Positions 38,545 to 45,374 of a stretch of DNA of 64,000 bases are shown piece by piece; positions within the stretch are counted from its first letter, which is position 1; each line of letters starts with the position of its first letter. A model generated the notes under the pieces. That model was not told where the DNA came from. It saw nothing but the letters and a program-made list of their open reading frames with translations, and did not search any database. Made by a program: the position numbers and the translations under genes. Source of the DNA: an uncultured Pelagibacteraceae bacterium (GTDB lineage: Bacteria; Pseudomonadota; Alphaproteobacteria; Pelagibacterales; Pelagibacteraceae); NCBI GenBank assembly GCA_902629285.1, contig CACOQN010000001.1, positions 62,001-126,000 of the forward strand, given 5' to 3'.

Positions 38545-39539
38545 AAAAAAAATTATTTATTTGGTGCTGTGATCTTAACAAACAAAGCGGGGAGGGAATA
38601 CTAGCTATAAAATTTATTAATGATCTAAAAAAAAATAATAAAAAAATTACTATAATAACTAAAAATATTTCAAAAAAAAAACTTGAATTCTTAAGAAAAT
38701 TTTTTGGTAAATTAACTGACAGAATTATATTGCCTTTATGTGGATTATTTTATCTTTGGTATATATTTATTTTTAAAAAAAATAAAAGAGTATGCTATGT
38801 AAACTTTCTTCCACTTTGGAATTTTATTATATTTTTAACTCTACCACCGAAAACAATCTTTGGGCCTATAACAGGTGGTAGTAAATATTTAAACAAAACT
38901 TTTAAGAATTATTTGTTTCGAGAGATATTATTCAAATTTTTTTACAGTTTAAGTATTAGATTGTTAATATATAGAAACCAAAATATTTTATTTTCTACTG
39001 ACCTTTTAAAAAAATATATACATAAATTTGGTAAATTTAATTATAATTATGTTTTTAGTAATTTTAAATATTTTGATAAAAAGTTTATTAGGAAATATGA
39101 CATAATTTTTTATTTAAGAAAACATGAAAATAAAAATATAGATTTATTAATAAAGATCGCAGAAAAATTATCTCAAAAATTTGAAATAATAACCATAGGT
39201 GAAAAAATTAAAAATTCTAAAATTAAAAATTTTGGAAAAATTAACAGAAGAAAATTAAATCTACTTTTACAGCAAACAAAATATTCTTTTTTATCACCTG
39301 AAAACATATATTCTTTCTATTCTTTAGATTGCCTTAGTAACGGTGTTCATGTTTTTTATAACAATAAAAATAATCCATTAGTAGAAATCAAATCAAATAT
39401 GTCAGGATTAAATTATAATAATTACAAAATTTTAATAAAAAAATTAATGGCTATACTTAATTCAAAACAAAAAATTCAAAAAAAAATTATTTTTAAATCA
39501 ACAAATAATTTTAATAATCTATTTAAAATTTATTTTTAA
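38541..39539 (+). CDS. Putative glycosyltransferase (GT-B-like, divergent)
   Basis: 332 aa, starting at TTG (38541) inside the stop of the previous gene. The start FIWCCDLNKQSGEGILAIKFINDLKK resembles the acceptor half of GT-B enzymes, and FGPITGGSKYL is a segment common in GT4 proteins. The C-terminal donor half (YDIIFYLRKHENKN, ITIGEKI, FLSPENIYSFYSLDCLSNGVHVFYN) is weakly conserved and lacks a clear E-x7-E pair. A role in the polysaccharide pathway is inferred mainly from position. It overlaps the converging gene at 39523 by 17 bases. Confidence 0.6.
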   Translation: MKKKLFIWCCDLNKQSGEGILAIKFINDLKKNNKKITIITKNISKKKLEFLRKFFGKLTDRIILPLCGLFYLWYIFIFKKNKRVCYVNFLPLWNFIIFLTLPPKTIFGPITGGSKYLNKTFKNYLFREILFKFFYSLSIRLLIYRNQNILFSTDLLKKYIHKFGKFNYNYVFSNFKYFDKKFIRKYDIIFYLRKHENKNIDLLIKIAEKLSQKFEIITIGEKIKNSKIKNFGKINRRKLNLLLQQTKYSFLSPENIYSFYSLDCLSNGVHVFYNNKNNPLVEIKSNMSGLNYNNYKILIKKLMAILNSKQKIQKKIIFKSTNNFNNLFKIYF

Positions 39540-40833
39540 TATTATTAATAGCTATAATAATATAGATGATAAAAAAACCTGATATTTGGTAAATTATTCT
39601 ATCTAATGAATTGTCTATCCACCAATTTATTCCGTAAATATGATTTATAACACTAAAATAAATTCCTAAAATTAAACAAAAATATAAAAATAAATTAATT
39701 TTTAGAAAATTAATCATAATTATATCCTTTATTTGTATTTTTTTAATTTTTGATAAAATATAAAATCCAATAAGTATAAAAATCCAAATCTTATATTTTA
39801 AAATAGCAACTACAAATCCCAGCGAAACTGATAATAAATATTGAGAAAAATCACTAAAAGAAATTAACAAATCTAAATTTCCACCATGAAACAAGTTGAT
39901 GCCTAAAAATTTATAAAATAAATAATTTTTAATAATTAATAATATTGCTGAAAACACAATAAATAATATTATTTGTTGTTTTTTATGAAAAGATTTAATC
40001 ATAAACAACAATGATGCATTAAAAATAATTAAAAACAAATAACCTTCATTCTTGACCCATGGAACTAAATTTATACATATAAAACTTACTATTAAAAAAA
40101 TATTATTTTGTTTCGTTATATATTTATAAAAATTTTTTGAAGCAAAAACTAAAAGAGAAAAAATCAAAGTTTCTTGATATCCCTTAAATAAAAAGTTATC
40201 ATAGCTCACCAATATAATTGCTGTTAATACTAATATTCTGACATGTTCTTTTTTGTTAATTTGATCGCATATAGAAAATATAGATAACAAATAAATAAAA
40301 ACATAAAAAAATCTGCCTATATATTCATATTGTAAAAATGAATTTTTCCAAAAAAATCCCCATAAAAGTGTTCCTAAATGTGGATAATAATTTACACCTT
40401 CCATTTCATTTAAATCAAAAAAATTATAACCATAAAAGAAACTTTGAGCTTTATAAAACCAATTCTTTTGACCGTCCCAACTTAAAGTAGGATCCTGAGT
40501 TAAATCAAAAAAAATAATTATATTAAATAGAATAAAGAATATAAAACTGATGTTAAAATATCTTCTCAAAAAATTTTTACTTTTTATAATAAAAAATATA
40601 TTTGAAAAAAAAGCACAAAAAATAAAACAAATGAAATAATAAAAAAGATCTATTTTTGTAAAAGATATGAATAATAAAATTATTATATTTATTAATATAT
40701 TTAAAAATAAAATATCATAAAAATTTTTTTCGTATTTAAAAATTCTTTCACCTGAAAATTGAATTTGTAACGGAAAAATAGAAAATAAAAAAAATATAAA
40801 TAGTGTTGACAAAAGACTAATTACTTCAATCAT
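39523..40833 (-). CDS. Polytopic membrane protein, possible GT-C glycosyltransferase
   Basis: 436 aa with roughly twelve hydrophobic helices. A loop near residue 110 reads DLTQDPTLSWDGQKNWFYKAQSFFYG, an acidic first-loop motif reminiscent of GT-C enzymes that use polyprenyl-phosphate sugars. No named family recognised. It follows the 131-aa gene with an eight-base overlap, so the two form a unit of their own, oriented against their neighbours. Confidence 0.55.
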   Translation of the reverse strand: MIEVISLLSTLFIFFLFSIFPLQIQFSGERIFKYEKNFYDILFLNILINIIILLFISFTKIDLFYYFICFIFCAFFSNIFFIIKSKNFLRRYFNISFIFFILFNIIIFFDLTQDPTLSWDGQKNWFYKAQSFFYGYNFFDLNEMEGVNYYPHLGTLLWGFFWKNSFLQYEYIGRFFYVFIYLLSIFSICDQINKKEHVRILVLTAIILVSYDNFLFKGYQETLIFSLLVFASKNFYKYITKQNNIFLIVSFICINLVPWVKNEGYLFLIIFNASLLFMIKSFHKKQQIILFIVFSAILLIIKNYLFYKFLGINLFHGGNLDLLISFSDFSQYLLSVSLGFVVAILKYKIWIFILIGFYILSKIKKIQIKDIIMINFLKINLFLYFCLILGIYFSVINHIYGINWWIDNSLDRIIYQISGFFIIYIIIAINNIKNKF

Positions 40834-41221
40834 TTTTTTTTAAAAATAGACAATTTTTAAACTTATCTATAACTGTGTAATCATTAATATCTATCATGCT
40901 ACTATAATCGTTATAGTTCAGTAAAATTAAGTAATTATTATCATAATCTACTTTTGGTTTATGTAAAAATAACTGAGAAGAAGGATGTGTCTCTTCATTT
41001 ACAATCTTTATATTTTTTTTTAAATTATATTTTTTTTTAATATATTTAATAAAACCATATGAACTTTTTTCACAATAACCGTAATTCTTTATAAGTCTTG
41101 AATCATAATTATTTATAATTACGATATACGCACTCTCAAAAAATTTAAAAAAAATAATTATTAAAAATAAAACAGTGAAATAAATGTAAATTTTATTTTT
41201 TATTATTTTAAATTTTATCAT
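40826..41221 (-). CDS. Small membrane-anchored protein of unknown function
   Basis: 131 aa with one N-terminal membrane helix (about residues 11-34) and a polar outside part holding two Cys (C50, C124). Unknown family. It is translationally coupled to the polytopic protein downstream (eight-base overlap) and probably works with it. The ATG at 41221 lies only about 60 bases from the start of the tmRNA precursor on the other strand, so the two promoters must overlap. Confidence 0.5.
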   Translation of the reverse strand: MIKFKIIKNKIYIYFTVLFLIIIFFKFFESAYIVIINNYDSRLIKNYGYCEKSSYGFIKYIKKKYNLKKNIKIVNEETHPSSQLFLHKPKVDYDNNYLILLNYNDYSSMIDINDYTVIDKFKNCLFLKKND

Positions 41222-41227
41222 TTCAAC

Positions 41228-41255
41228 TTGTAATATATTTAATTATTATTATAGT
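41228..41255 (+). promoter_or_regulatory. Candidate promoter of ssrA
   Basis: TTGTAA (41228-41233) and TATAGT (41250-41255) spaced by 16 bases fit a sigma-70-type promoter, giving a start near 41262, just before the first structured part of the pre-tmRNA. In such AT-rich sequence chance matches are common. Confidence 0.35.
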
Positions 41256-41279
41256 ATTATCGTTGGTATTCCAACTATG

Positions 41280-41525
41280 ACGATAAACGAGTATCGTAAT
41301 AACCATTGCGGACGTGGGGGCAGTACCCACCACCTCCACCATTTTTATTTATGGGGGTGAAATAGATTCGACGGATGTCTAAAAGTTATTCTTTCGTTCG
41401 GAATTGCTCCACCGAAACGGGCAAATTTATAATTGCTAACGAAAGTTACGCACTTGCTGCTTAATTAACTTTGTTAATTTTGTAGACGGGGTTCGGGGCA
41501 CCTGGCAACAGAACGCCCCTACTCA
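41280..41525 (+). ncRNA. ssrA: Transfer-messenger RNA, circularly permuted two-piece form
   Basis: The acceptor piece comes first: T-arm GTGGG-GGCAGTA-CCCAC (41314-41330), then CACCTCC and ACCA ending at 41341. After only eleven spacer bases the coding piece begins at 41353 with GGGGGTGAAATAGATTCGAC. GGGGGTG pairs with CACCTCC as a 7-bp acceptor stem with one G-U, and GTTATT (41385-41390) pairs with AATAAC (41298-41303) as part of helix P2. Pseudoknot 1 is visible (TTCGG/CCGAA with TTGCTC/GGGCAA). The tag reading frame at 41435-41464 encodes ANESYALAA then TAA, following the Ala carried by the tRNA-like part. A GC-rich pseudoknot region follows (41487-41520). It rescues stalled ribosomes. Outer ends are approximate. 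Confidence 0.95.
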
Positions 41526-41549
41526 TTTGTTAATTTAGTTTGCAGTACC

Positions 41550-41578
41550 AACTATATTGAATAAATCGAAATATAGTT
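41550..41578 (+). terminator. Hairpin downstream of ssrA
   Basis: AACTATATT and AATATAGTT form a 9-bp stem with an 11-base loop, located after the coding piece and before the methyltransferase ATG at 41599. There is no U run afterwards, so termination is uncertain; it could be a processing or 3'-end structure of the precursor. Confidence 0.3.
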
Positions 41579-41598
41579 TAGTGATATTAAAATCATAG

Positions 41599-42234
41599 AT
41601 GAAATATTTTGAAAAAGAAAAACTAGAGTTTATTAAAAATAAAATTTCTGATATTAATAACATAACTATATTAGAGTTGGGTGTGCAAAAAGGCAACTCA
41701 ACAAAAATGTTCTTAGAAGTTTGTAATAAAAATAATGGAAATTTAACCTCTATTGATATTAAAGATTGTTCAAGTGTTACTGAAGATAAAAGATGGGAAT
41801 TTATTTTTTCCTCTGATGATAATTTTGAATATATTGATAAATACATTGCCAATAAGCGATTTGATGTAATATTCATAGATAGCTATCACGAACCTAACCA
41901 TGTAAAAAAAGTATTCTTTCATTATTTTTCTTTTTTAAAAAAAAATGGTCTAATTTTTATAGATGATGTCGTGTGGTTGCCATATGTCAAAAATGGAGTT
42001 GAAGATAACGATTTTATTGAAAGGATTAATAGATTAACTTTCGATAAACTATTGGAAATATTTAATAATAATATCGAAAATCTTACACTGGATATAAATT
42101 TTAATGGATCTGGCTTAGCAATACTTAAAAAAACTGGGGAAAAACTTAATAAAGAAAAGAAGATTAAAAATAGATTATTTACAATTAAAAATTTAATTAA
42201 AAAATTTATTTATAGCCCAAAGCCTAAAAATTAA
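41599..42234 (+). CDS. Class I SAM-dependent methyltransferase (Methyltransf_24-like)
   Basis: 211 aa. SAM-binding motif I is ILELGVQKGNSTKMFLEV, motif II acidic end LTSIDIKDCS, then FDVIFIDSYHEPNHVKKVFFH and GLIFIDDVVW, the pattern of Methyltransf_24 and of CmcI/rhamnosyl O-methyltransferase-like proteins, often found in polysaccharide clusters. It probably methylates a sugar or lipid carrier-bound glycan. It directly follows ssrA and starts the right arm of the island. The Lys-rich last 40 residues look like an unstructured tail. Confidence 0.72.
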   Translation: MKYFEKEKLEFIKNKISDINNITILELGVQKGNSTKMFLEVCNKNNGNLTSIDIKDCSSVTEDKRWEFIFSSDDNFEYIDKYIANKRFDVIFIDSYHEPNHVKKVFFHYFSFLKKNGLIFIDDVVWLPYVKNGVEDNDFIERINRLTFDKLLEIFNNNIENLTLDINFNGSGLAILKKTGEKLNKEKKIKNRLFTIKNLIKKFIYSPKPKN

Positions 42235-42250
42235 GAATATTTTTAAAAGT

Positions 42251-43519
42251 ATGATTAAAAAAAATATTTTATTTTTTCTGACATTTTTATTTGTATTATC
42301 ATTATTTACTTACCTTTTTTATGTATCAAATAATTATATAATTAATTATTGGACATTTTCACAAGCACACATAAACTATAGTGAAGGTTTTGTTAAAAGG
42401 GGTCTATTCGGAACAATTGCTTTATTTTTAGAAAATAGGTTTAATATAAAATTTGTTAGTACTTTCAATATTTTTTTTATATTAATTTATTTAACAAACA
42501 TTCTTATATTTTTTGCTATAATTAAAAAATATTCTCATTTCAAATTCTTATTTTTATTTTTTGCGCTATCTCCTGTGTTAATTCTTTTTTCATTCAATGA
42601 TCTTGGTGGCTACCAAAGATTTGATGTAATCTCAATTTTTCTTATATTATTTCATACATATTTGATCAATCTGTATCGGTCTAAAAAAATTAGTTTTTCA
42701 AATTATAAAATAAAATTTTTATTAATTATTTTACCATTAATGTTTATTTCAATTTTTATCCATGAAATTCAGTGTTGGTCGATACCGTTCCACTTTTTTA
42801 TGATTAAATTAATATATGATGAAAATAATATTAAATATAAAAACTTATTCATTTTTTTTTCTCCACTTCTTTTAGCATCGATAGTCATTTTTTTATATCC
42901 AATAAGTGAACAAACTATTTACTCCATGATAGAGCAACTGAATGAAAGAAATTTATGGACTGATGCTATAACTGTAGCTTCAAGAAGCCAGGGAAATTTT
43001 AATGTCATTAGCTATGAAATAAAAACAAATTTATTCAATTTTTATAATTTAAAAATAAATTTATTTTTTTTATTTATGGGAATTATTCCGATAAATATAC
43101 TATTAATCTTTCTCAACAAAAAAAAATTAATAAATATTAAAAACAAATATGTTTTTTCGTACTTCTATTTAAGTATAATTCCATATTTATCCTTTTTTGC
43201 TATTGGCGATACAGGTAGATGGATACATATGATTAGTATAGTTAGTTTTTGTTTTTTAGCTCAATATCCCTTTATGGAAAATATTCATTTTTTTAATAAA
43301 TATAAATCTTTAATCTCAAAAGTTATTTTTGTTATTTTATTAGTAGTTTACTGTTTTTTTATAAGGCTACCACACGGTGGAAACTTACAAGAAAAAAAAA
43401 TAACTATTTGGGGCGGACTAAATAAAAAATTTGAAGCCGTATATATGATTTACTTTGGTAAAAATATAGATCAAAAATTTAACTTAAATAATAGATTTAA
43501 AAAAAATAATGGAAAATAA
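42251..43519 (+). CDS. Polytopic membrane protein of unknown function (EpsG- or GT-C-like)
   Basis: 422 aa with about ten to eleven hydrophobic helices. After the first helix it reads AHINYSEGFVKRGLFGTIALF, and later FNDLGGYQRFDVISIF and HEIQCWSIPFHFF; polar residues in first loops recall glycan polymerases or GT-C enzymes, but I cannot place it in a family. It lies 16 bases after the methyltransferase and overlaps the GT87-like gene by eleven bases, so it belongs to the same operon. Confidence 0.6.
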   Translation: MIKKNILFFLTFLFVLSLFTYLFYVSNNYIINYWTFSQAHINYSEGFVKRGLFGTIALFLENRFNIKFVSTFNIFFILIYLTNILIFFAIIKKYSHFKFLFLFFALSPVLILFSFNDLGGYQRFDVISIFLILFHTYLINLYRSKKISFSNYKIKFLLIILPLMFISIFIHEIQCWSIPFHFFMIKLIYDENNIKYKNLFIFFSPLLLASIVIFLYPISEQTIYSMIEQLNERNLWTDAITVASRSQGNFNVISYEIKTNLFNFYNLKINLFFLFMGIIPINILLIFLNKKKLINIKNKYVFSYFYLSIIPYLSFFAIGDTGRWIHMISIVSFCFLAQYPFMENIHFFNKYKSLISKVIFVILLVVYCFFIRLPHGGNLQEKKITIWGGLNKKFEAVYMIYFGKNIDQKFNLNNRFKKNNGK

Positions 43520-44669
43520 TAAAGAAAACTTCAACATTGTTTTATTTATAATTTTATTATCTATATTAATGTTTATTTACAAACCTTTGATTATTGAAGC
43601 AATAATTCATAACTCATTGGATTTTCAATGGTCCCCAAGTAAATTGGTTGCTAACGGTGTTAATCATTATCAATATATGCTCGACGGAAATCGAGAAAAA
43701 ATAATTGGGTCACAATTTGGTGAGTATTTACATGGAACTTACATTCTATACTATCCATTAACTTTACTATCATGGTACCATGCCAAGATTGCTTGGTTAA
43801 TAGTAAATATTATTTTAGTAATTTTAATCCCATATTTAATTTGTAAAAAATATTTATTGGATACTTACAAAACATTGTTAATTATATTTTTTTTTGCAGC
43901 ATGTAATGTTACCAAAGTAAATTTAATTATTGGCCAATATAGTTTATTTATTATGTTTTTTCTCTGTCTGCCTTTTTTATACAAATCAAAACTAACATTA
44001 ATACTTTCAGGAATAAGTTATTTTAAATATTCAATTGGATATGTGCTTTTTTTAAATTATTTAGTTACAAAAAATATAAAAAAAATAATTTTTTCATTCA
44101 TACCTGTTTTAATTGGAATAATTATTTACAGTTTTGTAACTAATACAAATATTTTTCTAACCTTTTTTCAACCAATAGAACTCGCTATACAAAGTCAATT
44201 AACAGATCATCAAGGCCAATCAATAATGCCAAAAAATATATTTTTGTTTTCAATTTTTGAATTTTTAAATTTAAATAATTTTAAATATAAATCATTTCTG
44301 TTTATAGCTTTATCAGTTTTAATAAATTTTCTTATAATTATTAAAATTCAAAAAATCAAAGACGACCTTTTAAATCTATCCTGTTTATGCCTTAGTTGCT
44401 TGATATTTTTCCCACATTATCCACATGACTATATTTTAATCTTACCTCTCCTAATACATTCAATTAAGAACTTTAAATTTTTTTATTCTAAAATAAATTT
44501 CTTTTTAAGTGTATATTTTTTGAATTTTTTTAGAATAATTGACATTTATACTCCTAAAATTTTTAAAAATATTTTTTATTTAAGCGAATTTTTTATAAAC
44601 TACTTAAATATTTTATTATTACTTTTAATATTAGTTATGAACATTCTTAAATTTGAAAAATTTAAATAA
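43509..44669 (+). CDS. GT87/DUF2029-like membrane glycosyltransferase
   Basis: 386 aa, about ten helices. The first large loop (DFQWSPSKLVANGVNHYQYMLDG ... YLHGTYILYYPLTLLSWYHAKIAWLIVN) and later FFAACNVTKVNLIIGQYSLFIMFFLCLPF fit the GT87 (DUF2029) family, GT-C enzymes that take mannose or arabinose from polyprenyl-phosphate donors. The acidic residue expected in the first loop is present. The next gene would make such a donor, which supports the assignment. It overlaps the upstream membrane protein by eleven bases. Confidence 0.7.
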   Translation: MENNKENFNIVLFIILLSILMFIYKPLIIEAIIHNSLDFQWSPSKLVANGVNHYQYMLDGNREKIIGSQFGEYLHGTYILYYPLTLLSWYHAKIAWLIVNIILVILIPYLICKKYLLDTYKTLLIIFFFAACNVTKVNLIIGQYSLFIMFFLCLPFLYKSKLTLILSGISYFKYSIGYVLFLNYLVTKNIKKIIFSFIPVLIGIIIYSFVTNTNIFLTFFQPIELAIQSQLTDHQGQSIMPKNIFLFSIFEFLNLNNFKYKSFLFIALSVLINFLIIIKIQKIKDDLLNLSCLCLSCLIFFPHYPHDYILILPLLIHSIKNFKFFYSKINFFLSVYFLNFFRIIDIYTPKIFKNIFYLSEFFINYLNILLLLLILVMNILKFEKFK

Positions 44670-44670
44670 A

Positions 44671-45363
44671 ATGCAAAAAAATATTTCAATATTAATTCCA
44701 GTTTTTAATGAACAAAATACAATTTGCGAAATTATAAAAAAAGTATTGGCACAAAAACAGTACACAAAAGAGATAATAGTAATTGATGATAATTCATCAG
44801 ATCAAACTAAAAAATTACTTAAAGATTATTTCTCTGAAAATATTAAATTAATTGAAAATGAAAAAAATTATGGGAAGGGTTATTGTTTAAAACAAGGTAT
44901 TAAAAATGCTTCAGGCGAGATAATTATTATTCAAGACGCTGATTTAGAATATGATCCCTCAGATTATACAAAATTAGTTAGTCCTATTATTGCTAATAAA
45001 GCTGATGTAGTTTATGGTTCTAGATTTATTGGAGATAGCGAAAAAAGAGTTCTTTTTTTCTGGCATCGTGTAGGAAACTTAATTTTAACATTTTTATCAA
45101 ACGCTTTTACTAATTTAAATTTAACCGACATGGAGGTTGGTTATAAAGCTTTCAAAACAGAATGTATTAAAGATATAGAGCTTTGTGAAAAACGATTTGG
45201 TTTTGAACCTGAAATTACAGCAAAAATTGCAAAAAAAAAATTAAGGATTTTTGAAGTTGGAATTAAATATTACGGCAGAACATATGCAGAAGGAAAAAAA
45301 ATTAATTGGAAAGATGGACTTGAAGCAATTTTCTGCATTTTAAAATATAATTTATTCAAATAA
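44671..45363 (+). CDS. GT2 glycosyltransferase, polyprenyl-phosphate mannose/glucose synthase-like
   Basis: 231 aa, DPM1/DPG-synthase-like GT-A fold. ISILIPVFNEQNTICEII is at the N-terminus; DDNSSD, QDADLEYDPSDY (metal-binding D-A-D) and VVYGSRFIG follow, then the acceptor loop MEVGYKAFKTE and FGFEPEITAKIAKK. There is no C-terminal membrane segment. It should transfer a sugar from a nucleotide donor to polyprenyl phosphate. The frame is open to a TTG at 44653, but ATG at 44671, one base after the previous stop, is the better start. It converges with ppdK across eleven bases. Confidence 0.85.
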   Translation: MQKNISILIPVFNEQNTICEIIKKVLAQKQYTKEIIVIDDNSSDQTKKLLKDYFSENIKLIENEKNYGKGYCLKQGIKNASGEIIIIQDADLEYDPSDYTKLVSPIIANKADVVYGSRFIGDSEKRVLFFWHRVGNLILTFLSNAFTNLNLTDMEVGYKAFKTECIKDIELCEKRFGFEPEITAKIAKKKLRIFEVGIKYYGRTYAEGKKINWKDGLEAIFCILKYNLFK

Positions 45364-45374
45364 ATTTCTAAAAA

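Noticed and set aside
41271..41555. 8-base direct repeat CCAACTAT on both sides of ssrA as an attachment-site pair
   Set aside because: Too short, no integrase nearby, and the repeat is better explained by pairing of the precursor ends.
41535..41876. 113-codon open frame on the minus strand beside ssrA
   Set aside because: It lies antisense to the SAM-methyltransferase, whose motifs are clear, and its translation has no recognisable pattern.
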